Source of the DNA: UBA940 sp964464465
GTDB taxonomy: Bacteria > Bacteroidota > Bacteroidia > Bacteroidales > Rikenellaceae
Direction of reading: 5' to 3'
Length of the DNA stretch: 64,000 nt
Assembly: GCA_964464465.1 (NCBI GenBank)
Contig: CAYXGF010000003.1
Span: 1-64,000 of the forward strand
The notes below the pieces were generated by a model. That model worked only from the letters and a program-made list of their open reading frames with translations. It had not been told where the DNA came from and did no database searches. The stretch's first letter is position 1. Every line of letters begins with the position of its first letter. The position numbers and the translations under genes were made by a program. Below, piece by piece: positions 16,830 to 24,894 of this stretch.

Positions 16830-18122
16830 CTATCCGCGGGCGACGATGAGATAATAGTTTTTCTTGCCTTTCTGCACTACGATGTATTTGCCGTTGATCA
16901 GGTCGGCGCCGGTTATTTTCTGCGCCGTGTCGGAGACCTTGACCTTGTTCAGCGACACTCCTCCGCCCTGAATCAGTTTGCGGGCCTCGCCCTTGGAGGG
17001 GAAGACCTGGCATTTTTCGGCTGTTAGGGAGATGATGTCGATGCCCTGCTCGATGTCGCTTTTCGGTATCTCGAACTGCGGAACGCCTTCGAATACCTGC
17101 AACAGCGTCTGTTCGTCCAGCATGCGCAGTTTTTCGGCGTCGGCCGAGCCGAAAAGTATCTGCGAGGCCGCCGCAGCCTTCTCGAACTCCTGCTCGGAGT
17201 GCACCATGCAGGTGATTTCCCGGGCGAGCGTCTTCTGCAATTCGCGCAGATGGGGCGCCTGACGGTGACTCTCAATCAGCGAGTCTATCGTCTGCCGGTC
17301 GAGCAGCGTGAATATCTTGATGTAGCTTTCGGCGTCCGTGTCGCTGACATTGAGCCAGAACTGATAGAACTTGTACGGCGATGTGTAGCGGGCGTCGAGC
17401 CATATGTTGCCGCTCTCGGTTTTGCCGAATTTGGTTCCGTCGGCCTTTTTTATCAGAGGGCATGTCAGACCGTAGGCCTCGCCGCCGAGTTTGCGGCGTA
17501 TGAGTTCTGTGCCGGTGGTGATGTTGCCCCACTGGTCGGAGCCTCCGAGTTGCAGACGGCATCCCAGCGTCTCGTACAGATGCAGGAAGTCGTATCCCTG
17601 CACGAGCTGGTACGAGAATTCGGTGAACGACATTCCGTCGCCGTCGCCGTTGAAACGTTTCTTGACCGAATCTTTGGCCATCATGTAGTTGACGGTGATG
17701 AGCTTGCCTATGTCGCGGATGAAATCCAGAAAGGAGAACTCCTTCATCCAGTCGTAGTTGTTGACCAGCACGGCGGCGTTCGGCGCGTCGGAGTTGAAGT
17801 CGAGCAGCCGGCCGAGCTGTTCCTTGATGGCCTGCTGGTTGTGCCGGAGTGTCTGCTCGTCCAGCAGGTTGCGCTCCTGCGATTTGCCCGACGGGTCGCC
17901 TATCATGCCTGTGGCGCCTCCGACGAGTATAATCGGACGGTGTCCGCAGTTCTGGAAATGTTTCATTATCATTACGCTCACCAGATGTCCTATGTGAAGC
18001 GAATCGGCAGTCGGGTCTATTCCCACGTAAGCCGTGGTCATCTCTTTTTCGAGTTGTTCCTTGGCTCCGGGCATGATGTCGTGAATCATGCCCCTCCATT
18101 GTAGCTCGTCAACAAAGTTCAT
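16830..18122 (-). CDS. tyrS: Tyrosine--tRNA ligase
   Basis: Class I aminoacyl-tRNA synthetase charging tRNA-Tyr. The 430 residues contain the HIGH motif at 43-46 (SLHIGHLVSV), the tyrosine-binding block GGSDQWGN, the KMSKS-equivalent KFGKT, and a C-terminal S4 RNA-binding domain (PSKGEARKLIQGGGVSLNKVKV onward). Length and order fit the bacterial TyrRS. The start at 18122 (MNFVDELQWRG) matches the family N-terminus and is preceded by a well-placed promoter. Confidence 0.97.
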   Translation of the reverse strand: MNFVDELQWRGMIHDIMPGAKEQLEKEMTTAYVGIDPTADSLHIGHLVSVMIMKHFQNCGHRPIILVGGATGMIGDPSGKSQERNLLDEQTLRHNQQAIKEQLGRLLDFNSDAPNAAVLVNNYDWMKEFSFLDFIRDIGKLITVNYMMAKDSVKKRFNGDGDGMSFTEFSYQLVQGYDFLHLYETLGCRLQLGGSDQWGNITTGTELIRRKLGGEAYGLTCPLIKKADGTKFGKTESGNIWLDARYTSPYKFYQFWLNVSDTDAESYIKIFTLLDRQTIDSLIESHRQAPHLRELQKTLAREITCMVHSEQEFEKAAAASQILFGSADAEKLRMLDEQTLLQVFEGVPQFEIPKSDIEQGIDIISLTAEKCQVFPSKGEARKLIQGGGVSLNKVKVSDTAQKITGADLINGKYIVVQKGKKNYYLIVARG

Positions 18123-18150
18123 TGTGCTGTGTCTTAATTTATATAGAGCG

Positions 18151-18182
18151 CAAAGTTAAGAAAGTTAGTTCTGAAAAACAAT
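18151..18182 (-). promoter_or_regulatory. tyrS promoter
   Basis: On the minus strand, TAACTTTG (18151-18158) is a full -7 match and ATTG (18179-18182) sits exactly 20 nt upstream as the -33 box. Confidence 0.65.
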
Positions 18183-18312
18183 CTGCCCGAGTCCTTTTTA
18201 TCTCGGAACACTCTATATTTTAAGCGAACTTGTTTGTGGCGCGGCCGGTGACTTGCGGTCCCGGTGCCCGCTGTGCTCGCTCAGCATGCTGCAAGTACGG
18301 TGCGGGGACTCT

Positions 18313-20115
18313 TTATTCGGCGTCCAAATCGAGTTTCTGCCTGAATTCTGTGAACTGCGGGTTGCGCCGTGTGAAGTACATGAGTTTCTCTTCGGGTTTG
18401 AGTATGCGGGCCGTTTTCTGAGTCTCGTCCACCATAACGTTCAGGCGTATGTTGCCCTGGATACCTGCCGTCCTTCTGAGTATGTCGCCTATGTCTGTGC
18501 TCAGCCGCAGTATCTCGTCTTTAAGGTCCGCCGAACTGACTTTGAGCGTGATGGCTCCCTCCGACAACTCCATGGTCTCGAATGCCACGGCCAGCCTCGG
18601 TCTGTCGTTTTTGAGTTCATCTATGAATTCCTGACGATGTGCCTCTATCTTGGACATGGCGTCGCTGTCGGCGGTCTTGCTCTCCTCCGGATTTTCTTTT
18701 TCCGACTCTGCCGGCCGCAGGGCGTCTTCCATGATTTGCGACAATGATTTGCCGCTTAGCGAGATGCGCGACTGAGGCTTTTGGGCTGTCGGGCTTTTGG
18801 GCTGCGGCGCGGGTGCGGGGGGCGGAACGGAGGGAGCAGGCCGCACCGCCTCGTTCGCGGCAGTGGCGGTCTGTACCGGCGGCGTCGGCCGTTCGGGTGC
18901 GGGAGACGATGCCGGGGCGCTTTCCCTGGCTGATGTCTGCGCACTCTGCTGCCCGGCGGGCTGGCCCTGTTTTATGAGCGGCGGCAGCGCGGGCTTTTCA
19001 GTTACCTCGCTATCGGAGTTTTTTTTTTGACCCAGGCCGCACAATTTCATCAGGCCGAGCTCCACGAGCAGGCGCTGATTGGATGACGTTTTTATCTGAG
19101 AGTCCAGCTCTGTGAGCAGATTCATGGCTTCGAACAGAAACTCTGCCGGACATGCGGCGGCCTGCTTCCGGTATTGGTCGGCCAGAGAGCCTGTCACGTC
19201 GAGCAGCTGTTCTGTTCCGGGATTCTTGCATACCAGAAGGTCGCGCATGTGGCTGTTGAGGCCGGACATGAATATTTGTCCGGAAAATCCCTGCCCCAGA
19301 ACGCTGTCGAACAGAGTCAGAGCCGCGGGGTAGTCTCCGCTCAGAAACTTGTCGACCGCCTCGAAGTAGGTGTCGTAGTCGAGAATGTTCAGCGAACGGG
19401 CCACCTCTTTGTAAGTCAGCGTGCTGCCGCAGAATGACACGGCCTTGTCGAACATCGACAGCGCATCGCGCATTCCTCCGTCGGCCTTGCGAGCGATGAG
19501 GTTTAGGGACTGGTCGTCGAAGGATACGCCCTGCTGTCCGGCTATGTATTTCATGTATTCCACGCCGTCCTCGACCTTTATTCTGTTGAAGTCGAATATC
19601 TGGCAGCGGGAGAGAATCGTCGGTATTATCTTGTGTTTTTCGGTCGTCGCCAGGATGAATATCGCGTGAGCGGGCGGCTCTTCGAGTGTTTTCAGAAATG
19701 CGTTGAATGCTGCGGCGGAGAGCATGTGCACCTCGTCTATGATATATACGCTGTACCGTCCTATCTGCGGCGGGACCCGCACCTGTTCGGTCAGGTTGCG
19801 GATGTCGTCCACCGAGTTGTTGGATGCCGCGTCGAGTTCGTGGATGTTGAAACTGCGCCCCTGTGCGAACGAACGGCATGACTCGCATGTGCCGCATGCC
19901 TCGTGGTCCACGGGCGAGGTGCAGTTTATGGCCCTTGCGAAAATGCGGGCGCATGTGGTCTTGCCCACGCCGCGGGGGCCGCAGAACAGATATGCGTGAG
20001 CCAGCTGGCCGCGTTCTATCGCATTTTTCAGTGTTGAGGTTATGTGCTGTTGTCCTACGACCGAGCGGAATGTCGCCGGCCTGTATTTGCGTGCAGAAAC
20101 TACGAAATTATCCAT
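18313..20115 (-). CDS. dnaX: DNA polymerase III subunit gamma/tau
   Basis: Clamp-loader ATPase of the replicative polymerase. The 600-residue protein has Walker A GPRGVGKT at 46-53, zinc-binding cysteines at 65, 74, 77 and 80, the DEVHML Walker B and the sensor-1 ATTEKHKI segment. After about residue 375 there is a Pro/Ala/Gln-rich linker and then a C-terminal domain with tau-like features. The Pro-rich linker is low-complexity. No obvious slippery A-run for programmed frameshifting was identified beyond AAAAAA at the KKN codons near residue 362. The start at 20115 follows a strong promoter. Confidence 0.96.
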   Translation of the reverse strand: MDNFVVSARKYRPATFRSVVGQQHITSTLKNAIERGQLAHAYLFCGPRGVGKTTCARIFARAINCTSPVDHEACGTCESCRSFAQGRSFNIHELDAASNNSVDDIRNLTEQVRVPPQIGRYSVYIIDEVHMLSAAAFNAFLKTLEEPPAHAIFILATTEKHKIIPTILSRCQIFDFNRIKVEDGVEYMKYIAGQQGVSFDDQSLNLIARKADGGMRDALSMFDKAVSFCGSTLTYKEVARSLNILDYDTYFEAVDKFLSGDYPAALTLFDSVLGQGFSGQIFMSGLNSHMRDLLVCKNPGTEQLLDVTGSLADQYRKQAAACPAEFLFEAMNLLTELDSQIKTSSNQRLLVELGLMKLCGLGQKKNSDSEVTEKPALPPLIKQGQPAGQQSAQTSARESAPASSPAPERPTPPVQTATAANEAVRPAPSVPPPAPAPQPKSPTAQKPQSRISLSGKSLSQIMEDALRPAESEKENPEESKTADSDAMSKIEAHRQEFIDELKNDRPRLAVAFETMELSEGAITLKVSSADLKDEILRLSTDIGDILRRTAGIQGNIRLNVMVDETQKTARILKPEEKLMYFTRRNPQFTEFRQKLDLDAE

Positions 20116-20135
20116 CGGAACACTTTAATTACAGA

Positions 20136-20167
20136 CAAAGCTATGAATTTTTTATCGAACCGGCAAA
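20136..20167 (-). promoter_or_regulatory. dnaX promoter
   Basis: On the minus strand TAGCTTTG (20136-20143) and TTTG (20164-20167) are separated by exactly 20 nt, a full match to the Bacteroidota consensus, 20 nt before the dnaX ATG. Confidence 0.8.
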
Positions 20168-20209
20168 TCGGACCGTTTTGCAAATATTCTTAAAAAAATT
20201 TAAGAAATA

Positions 20210-20241
20210 CTTGCACGTGTCGGATTTCCGGTTTATCTTTG
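20210..20241 (+). promoter_or_regulatory. Promoter of candidate small RNA, copy 1
   Basis: CTTG (20210-20213) and TATCTTTG (20234-20241) are spaced 20 nt apart. The same pair recurs in copy 2 at 20555-20558 and 20579-20586. Confidence 0.7.
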
Positions 20242-20247
20242 CAGTCG

Positions 20248-20337
20248 AAATTCTAAGTTTCATAAAGGTTAGTAGTTTTAGGTTAGTGAAGGAAATCGAG
20301 GTCGGCCGATGCCGATACTTCGATTTTCTTGTTTTTA
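20248..20337 (+). ncRNA. Candidate small RNA, copy 1
   Basis: Predicted transcript of about 90 nt starting roughly 7 nt after the -7 box. The body has two AGGTTAGT repeats (within 20266-20288) and ends in a hairpin (20293-20306 with 20311-20326, loop CGAT, one two-base bulge) followed by TTTTCTTGTTTTT. No start codon with a credible frame is present. I do not recognise it as 6S, SRP or tmRNA. Existence is an inference from promoter, terminator and duplication. Confidence 0.5.
20293..20337 (+). terminator. Terminator of candidate small RNA, copy 1
   Basis: Hairpin of 14 bp including one G-U pair and a two-base bulge, followed by a T-rich run. The identical hairpin follows the gap in copy 2 (20741-20785). 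Confidence 0.75.
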
Positions 20338-20529
20338 TGTCCATGCCGGACCGTTGTTTTGCGAAGGTGTGCTGCGGAGTGGTTTGATACCTGTTTTCGC
20401 GTCGCCTCGGTTTTTAGCATGGAACCGGCCCCGGATTGCGTTCCTGAGGCGTTCCGGAGCATTTGTGAGGTTAATTTGCACCGGCGGTAACGAATTGAAA
20501 ATTCATGAGTTGTTAAAATTTCTTAAAAA

Positions 20530-20787
20530 TTTTCTTAAAAAAATTTAAGAAATACTTGCGCATGTCGGATTTCCGGCTTATCTTTGCAGTCGAAATTCTA
20601 AGTTTCATAAAGGTTAGTAGTTTTAGGTTAGTNNNNNNNNNNNNNNNNNNNNNNNNNNNNNNNNNNNNNNNNNNNNNNNNNNNNNNNNNNNNNNNNNNNN
20701 NNNNNNNNNNNNNNNNNNNNNNNNNNNNNNNNAGTGAAGGAAATCGAGGTCGGCCGATGCCGATACTTCGATTTTCTTGTTTTTATG
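20530..20787 (+). repeat. Promoter-terminator repeat, copy 2 (contains scaffold gap)
   Basis: Copy of 20187-20339, with the left part at 20530-20632 and the right part at 20733-20787. The left part ends ...TTAGGTTAGT and the right part begins AGTGAAGG; overlapping the shared AGT regenerates exactly the uninterrupted sequence of copy 1. The candidate small RNA of this copy would run from about 20593 to 20785. Confidence 0.8.
20633..20732. other. Assembly gap of 100 N
   Basis: Exactly 100 N, the conventional placeholder for a gap of unknown size. It falls within the repeated unit, so repeat collapse is the likely cause. Confidence 0.95.
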
Positions 20788-20798
20788 CCTCTGATGTC

Positions 20799-20830
20799 TT
20801 TGTGAATCTGCGGCGTGTTTCGTAGATTTG
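20799..20830 (+). promoter_or_regulatory. tdk promoter
   Basis: TTTG (20799-20802) and TAGATTTG (20823-20830) are separated by exactly 20 nt, a full consensus match 33 nt before the ATG at 20863. Confidence 0.8.
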
Positions 20831-20862
20831 CGCATATGATTCAAACTTATTGAGGAAACGAT

Positions 20863-21480
20863 ATGTTTACGGAAGATACTGTATATATGGAACATAGGGG
20901 ACGGACTGGCAATACGGGCGGTTATGCTGGCTGGGTCGAGGTCATATGCGGCTCCATGTTTTCGGGAAAGACCGAAGAACTGATACGACGTCTCAAAAGA
21001 GCGAAATTCGCCAATCTGAGAGTGGAGATTTTCAAGCCGCAGATAGATGTCCGTTATTCGGAGACGGAGGTCGTGTCACACGATTCGAACGCCATACGCT
21101 CCACGCCGGTCGATTCTCCGGGCAATATTCTTCTGCTGGCCTCGGACGTGGATGTGGTCGGTATCGACGAGGCGCAGTTTTTCGACGAGAGTATCGTCGA
21201 TGTATGCCGCCGGCTGGCGGACGGCGGAGTGCGTGTCATCGTTGCGGGTCTGGATATGGATTTTGCCGGCAAGCCGTTCGGCCCCATGCCCGCGCTTATG
21301 GCTACGGCCGAGTTCGTGACCAAGGTCCATGCCATTTGCGTGCGCTGCGGTCGTCTGGCCCAGTATTCGCATCGTCTCACTCCTGACGACAAGTTGGTGA
21401 TGCTGGGTGAGAAGGATACTTACGAACCGGTATGCCGGCAGTGTTTCATGGAGACAAGGAAAGAATCGGAAACTGTCTGA
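20863..21480 (+). CDS. tdk: Thymidine kinase
   Basis: Type II thymidine kinase phosphorylating thymidine in the nucleotide salvage pathway. The 205-residue protein has the P-loop GSMFSGKT at 30-37, the DEAQFF Walker B/lid block (about 102-107), and zinc-binding cysteine pairs CVRCG and CRQC near the C-terminus. The N-terminus is about 20 residues longer than the compact forms of the family; the start at 20863 is kept because it follows the promoter and no later ATG lies near the conserved region except residue 9. Confidence 0.95.
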   Translation: MFTEDTVYMEHRGRTGNTGGYAGWVEVICGSMFSGKTEELIRRLKRAKFANLRVEIFKPQIDVRYSETEVVSHDSNAIRSTPVDSPGNILLLASDVDVVGIDEAQFFDESIVDVCRRLADGGVRVIVAGLDMDFAGKPFGPMPALMATAEFVTKVHAICVRCGRLAQYSHRLTPDDKLVMLGEKDTYEPVCRQCFMETRKESETV

Positions 21481-21499
21481 AAAAACGGATTCTGTTTTT

Positions 21500-21531
21500 T
21501 TTGTTTTTTTGAAAGTTAATTGTTAACTTTG
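21500..21531 (+). promoter_or_regulatory. his operon promoter
   Basis: TTTG (21500-21503) and TAACTTTG (21524-21531) with a 20-nt spacer, 22 nt before the leader-peptide ATG. Confidence 0.8.
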
Positions 21532-21552
21532 CAAACGCAAAACATTTGGAGA

Positions 21553-21603
21553 ATGAGATTTCTTGTCAATACGCATCATCATCACCATCCTTTCGGAAGA
21601 TAG
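21553..21603 (+). CDS. hisL: Histidine operon leader peptide
   Basis: A 16-residue peptide, MRFLVNTHHHHHPFGR, with five consecutive His codons at 21574-21588. It starts 22 nt after the his promoter and is followed by a terminator before hisG, which is the arrangement of ribosome-mediated attenuation: low charged tRNA-His would stall the ribosome on the His run and allow readthrough. It is too short for routine gene callers. Confidence 0.9.
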   Translation: MRFLVNTHHHHHPFGR

Positions 21604-21653
21604 GGTAGGTTCGTGCTGTGTTGATTTGAATTGAAATATGGAAGGGCTTACCC
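21603..21653 (+). promoter_or_regulatory. his attenuator: antiterminator pairing
   Basis: GGGTAGG (21603-21609, starting at the last base of the leader stop codon) can pair with CTTACCC (21647-21653), which is the 5' arm of the terminator. The two structures are mutually exclusive. A ribosome finishing the leader would cover the first segment and favour termination; one stalled on the His codons would leave it free. Pairing was worked out by eye. Confidence 0.65.
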
Positions 21654-21673
21654 ACGCAGGGTAAGCCCTTTTT
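21642..21673 (+). terminator. his attenuator terminator
   Basis: A perfect 12-bp stem (21642-21653 with 21659-21670), 5-nt loop ACGCA, and a T-run to 21673, located 41 nt before hisG. Confidence 0.93.
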
Positions 21674-21713
21674 ACTGTCGGAAATGATTATTAATTATAT
21701 ATATTAAGGTAAA

Positions 21714-22574
21714 ATGGAAAACATACTGAGAATTGCGATTCAGGCGAAAGGACGGCTCAACGAACAGAGCGTGGAGCTGCTCAACGAGTCCGGCGTGGGA
21801 GTGGACGAGAACAAACGCAAATTTCTGACGCGCGGGTCCGGATTCCCGATAGAGGTGCTCTATCTGCGCGACGACGATATTCCGCAGGCCGTGTCGATGG
21901 GCGTGGCCGATTTGGGAATAGTGGGGCTCAACGAGGTCGAGGAGCGCGGATTCGAGGTCGAGATTGCGCAGAGGCTCGGTTTCGGAGCATGCCGCATTTC
22001 GCTTGCCGTGCCCAAGAGTGAGAAATACGAATCTCTGGAATACTTCAACGGCCGCCGCGTGGCGACTTCGTATCCGAATATTCTCTCGCGTTTCTTCGCG
22101 CAGAATGGTATCGAGGCCGAGATACACGAGATTGCCGGTTCGGTGGAGATTGCGCCTACGGTCGGCATGGCGGATGCCATTTTCGATATCGTGTCGTCCG
22201 GCGGAACGCTTGTCTCGAACGGTCTGGTGGAGGTGGAGAAGGTGCTGTTCTCCGAGGCCGTGCTTATAGCCTCGCCCTCCATTTCGGATGAGAAGCGTGC
22301 GCTGCTCTCGCAGCTCATGTTCCGTTTCGAGTCGGTCATAGACAGCCGCGACATGAAGTATCTTCTGATGAACCTTCCGGCCGACAAGGTCGACCAGGCC
22401 ATACAAATCGTTCCGGCCATGCGCAGCCCGACCGTGCTGCCCCTTGCGCAGAGCGGATGGTGCTCGCTGCATACGGTCGTCCGCGAGGGCGAGCTGTGGA
22501 ACAAGATTGAACAGTTGAAAAAAATAGGAGCCGAGGGTATTCTGGTGCTGTCGCTCGAAAAACTTGTGAAATGA
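21714..22574 (+). CDS. hisG: ATP phosphoribosyltransferase (long form)
   Basis: First and committed step of histidine synthesis, joining ATP and PRPP. The 286-residue length and the C-terminal region after about residue 215 (MNLPADKVDQAIQIVPAMRS) fit the long HisG type, whose ACT-like regulatory domain permits feedback inhibition by histidine. The catalytic region shows RIAIQAKGRL at the start, GVADLGIVGLNEV, and the PRPP-binding stretch MADAIFDIVSSGGTL. It is first after the attenuator and overlaps hisD by 4 nt. Confidence 0.97.
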   Translation: MENILRIAIQAKGRLNEQSVELLNESGVGVDENKRKFLTRGSGFPIEVLYLRDDDIPQAVSMGVADLGIVGLNEVEERGFEVEIAQRLGFGACRISLAVPKSEKYESLEYFNGRRVATSYPNILSRFFAQNGIEAEIHEIAGSVEIAPTVGMADAIFDIVSSGGTLVSNGLVEVEKVLFSEAVLIASPSISDEKRALLSQLMFRFESVIDSRDMKYLLMNLPADKVDQAIQIVPAMRSPTVLPLAQSGWCSLHTVVREGELWNKIEQLKKIGAEGILVLSLEKLVK

Positions 22575-23851
22575 TGCTCGCCAGATATATCGACCCTTGC
22601 AGGGATGCGTGGCCGTCGCTTGTGGTGCGGGCCACATTTTCGGACGAGCAGATTGAAAGCAGCGTGCGCGGCATTCTCTCGGAGGTGCGCCTAGGCGGAG
22701 ACAGCGCCGTGCGCGACATAGCCCTGAGGATAGACGGCGTGCTGCTGGATTCGTTGCAGGTCTCCGACGGGGAGATTGCAGCGGCCGCCGGGGAGGTGTC
22801 GCCGGAGCTGAAAAATGCCGTCGACATGGCCGTTAAGAACATAACCGCTTTTCATAGCGCCCAGTTGCGCGGCGATGTGGACATATGCACCATGCCGGGA
22901 GTGCGGTGCGTGCAGCGTGCCGTGCCGATTGGCCGTGTGGGACTGTATGTTCCGGGGGGCAGCGCTCCGCTGTTCTCGACCGTTTTGATGCTCGCTGTTC
23001 CGGCCCGTGTGGCAGGTTGTACCGACATAACGCTCTGCACGCCGTGCTCGCGCGAGGGCAAGGTGGCTCCGGAGGTGCTTTATGCCGCAGGAGTGTGCGG
23101 CGTGAGCCGAATATTCAGGATTGGCGGCGCGCAGGCGATAGCCGCGATGGGATACGGTACGGAGTCGGTGCCCAAGGTCGACAAGATTTTCGGTCCCGGA
23201 AACCGTTACGTCACCAAGGCGAAGCAGATGCTCAGCGTCGCGGATGTGGCCATCGACATGCCAGCCGGTCCTTCGGAGGTGATGGTGCTGGCGGACGATA
23301 CGGCCGATGCCCGGTTCGTGGCCTCGGACCTGCTCTCGCAGGCGGAGCACGGTCCCGACTCGCAGGCGCTGCTTGTGTGCGGCAGCTGCGCTATGGCGGA
23401 TGCCGTGGCCGCGGAGGTGGAGTCGCAGTTGAAGTCTCTGCCGCGTGCGGAGGTGACGGCGCGGGCATTGCAGAACAGTCGTGCGGTGGTTTTCTCGTCC
23501 GAGGACGACATGATTGATTTTGCGAACATGTACGGAGCCGAGCACCTTATAATATCCATGCGCCAGGCGTGGAAGGTGGCCGACAGGATTACCTCGGCCG
23601 GCAGCGTGTTCATAGGCAACTACTCGCCCGAGAGTGCCGGCGATTACGCTTCCGGAACCAATCACACGCTGCCCACTTGCGGCTGGGCGTCGGCGTACAG
23701 CGGCGTGAACACGGACAGTTTCGTGCGCAGGATAACCTATCAGGAGCTTACGCGCGAGGGCCTCGCGTCTCTGGCCGATACCATTACGACTATGGCCGGG
23801 GCCGAGGGGCTGGATGCTCACGCGGCGGCGGTGAAGATAAGATTGCAATAA
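22571..23851 (+). CDS. hisD: Histidinol dehydrogenase
   Basis: Zinc enzyme performing the last two oxidations, histidinol to histidine, with NAD. The 426-residue protein shows VGLYVPGG (about residues 121-128), the NAD/zinc region SRIFRIGGAQAIAAMGYGT, FGPGNRYVTKAKQ, and the metal-site SQAEHGPDSQ near residue 256, and the late GTNHTLPTCGWA block with the catalytic histidine. The start ATG overlaps the hisG stop (ATGA), so translation is coupled. Confidence 0.97.
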   Translation: MMLARYIDPCRDAWPSLVVRATFSDEQIESSVRGILSEVRLGGDSAVRDIALRIDGVLLDSLQVSDGEIAAAAGEVSPELKNAVDMAVKNITAFHSAQLRGDVDICTMPGVRCVQRAVPIGRVGLYVPGGSAPLFSTVLMLAVPARVAGCTDITLCTPCSREGKVAPEVLYAAGVCGVSRIFRIGGAQAIAAMGYGTESVPKVDKIFGPGNRYVTKAKQMLSVADVAIDMPAGPSEVMVLADDTADARFVASDLLSQAEHGPDSQALLVCGSCAMADAVAAEVESQLKSLPRAEVTARALQNSRAVVFSSEDDMIDFANMYGAEHLIISMRQAWKVADRITSAGSVFIGNYSPESAGDYASGTNHTLPTCGWASAYSGVNTDSFVRRITYQELTREGLASLADTITTMAGAEGLDAHAAAVKIRLQ

Positions 23852-23863
23852 AAAAACCGAACC

Positions 23864-24892
23864 ATGAAGAATCCTTTAAAATACGTCAGGAAGAATATCA
23901 TATCCCTTACTCCATATTCCACGGCCAGAGACGAATACCAGGGTCCTATCGGGGTGTTTCTGGATGCCAACGAAAGTCCCTATGACAACGGGGTGAACCG
24001 CTATCCGGACCCGGCTCAGAAAGAGCTGAAAGGCATTTTGGCAGGGGTCAAGGGCTGCGCCGCGGAGAATATATTCGTGGGTAACGGCAGCGACGAGGCC
24101 ATCGACCTGTGTTACCGCGTGTTCTGCAATCCGGGGGTGGACAATGCCGTGGCTATCGCCCCGAGTTACGGAATGTACAAGGTGGCGGCGGCAATAAACG
24201 ATGTGTGTCTGCGCGAGGTCATGTTGGAGCCCGACTTCTCGCTCGACGAGGAGAAGCTCTTCGCATCGGTGGATGCCTCCACCAGACTGCTGTGGCTCTG
24301 CTCGCCCAACAATCCGAGCGGCAACTGTTTCCCCAGAGCCCAGATAGAGCGGATAGTGGAGCGTTTCGACGGCATCGTTGTGCTCGACGAGGCATATGCC
24401 GATTTCGCCGCCTCGCAGAGCATGCTGCCGGTGCTGGACCGTTATCCGAATCTGATAATCTTGCAGACGCTTTCCAAGGCGTGGGGTATGGCCGGACTCA
24501 GACTCGGACTCGCATTTGCCGACAGCCGTATCGTGGAGCTGTTTTCGAGGGTCAAATATCCTTACAACATAAATTCGGTCGTGCAGGAGATGGTGGCCGG
24601 GCGTCTGGCGGGGGATATCTCCGGACAGGTTGCCGAGATATGTTCCGAGCGTGAAAAAATATCCGCGGAGTTGAAAAAATACGCTGCGATAGAGAAAGTT
24701 TATCCATCATCGGCTAACTTTGTGCTGGTTAAGACATGCGATGCCGACGGCCTGTACGACAGACTTATCGAAGGCGGCATAATCGTGCGCAACCGCAACC
24801 GTGTGAAAGGGTGCGAGGGTTGTCTGCGAATAACGGTCGGCACTCCGCAGCAGAATGAAAAAATGTTGGAAATAGTTAAAAACTATCGTTGA
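23864..24892 (+). CDS. hisC: Histidinol-phosphate aminotransferase
   Basis: PLP-dependent fold-type I aminotransferase converting imidazole acetol phosphate to histidinol phosphate. The 342 residues include ENPYD-like LDANESPYDNGVNRYPDP near the start, FVGNGSDEAIDLCYRVF, the NNPSGN loop, the LDEAYADF aspartate block and the PLP lysine in TLSKAWGMAGLRLG. It starts 12 nt after hisD and ends immediately before hisB. Confidence 0.96.
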   Translation: MKNPLKYVRKNIISLTPYSTARDEYQGPIGVFLDANESPYDNGVNRYPDPAQKELKGILAGVKGCAAENIFVGNGSDEAIDLCYRVFCNPGVDNAVAIAPSYGMYKVAAAINDVCLREVMLEPDFSLDEEKLFASVDASTRLLWLCSPNNPSGNCFPRAQIERIVERFDGIVVLDEAYADFAASQSMLPVLDRYPNLIILQTLSKAWGMAGLRLGLAFADSRIVELFSRVKYPYNINSVVQEMVAGRLAGDISGQVAEICSEREKISAELKKYAAIEKVYPSSANFVLVKTCDADGLYDRLIEGGIIVRNRNRVKGCEGCLRITVGTPQQNEKMLEIVKNYR

Positions 24893-24894
24893 GT

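Larger units (their letters stand above)
20187..20339 (+). repeat. Promoter-terminator repeat, copy 1
   Basis: About 153 bp, nearly identical to the sequence at 20530-20787 once the N gap is ignored; only a few substitutions are visible (for example ACGTG versus GCATG, and GGTTTAT versus GGCTTAT). It opens with the dyad TTCTTAAA-AAAA-TTTAAGAA and contains a promoter, a non-coding body and a terminator. Confidence 0.85.
20116..20862. other. 747-bp dnaX-tdk intergenic region with scaffold gap
   Basis: Apart from the dnaX and tdk promoters, this region holds two copies of a roughly 150-bp promoter-terminator unit (20187-20339 and 20530-20787, the latter interrupted by 100 N). The stretch between them (20340-20529) has no supported gene. 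Confidence 0.7.

Noticed and set aside
20187..20787. Duplicated units as CRISPR or IS ends
   Set aside because: Only two units without spacers and no Cas or transposase genes; a promoter and terminator explain the conserved parts better.
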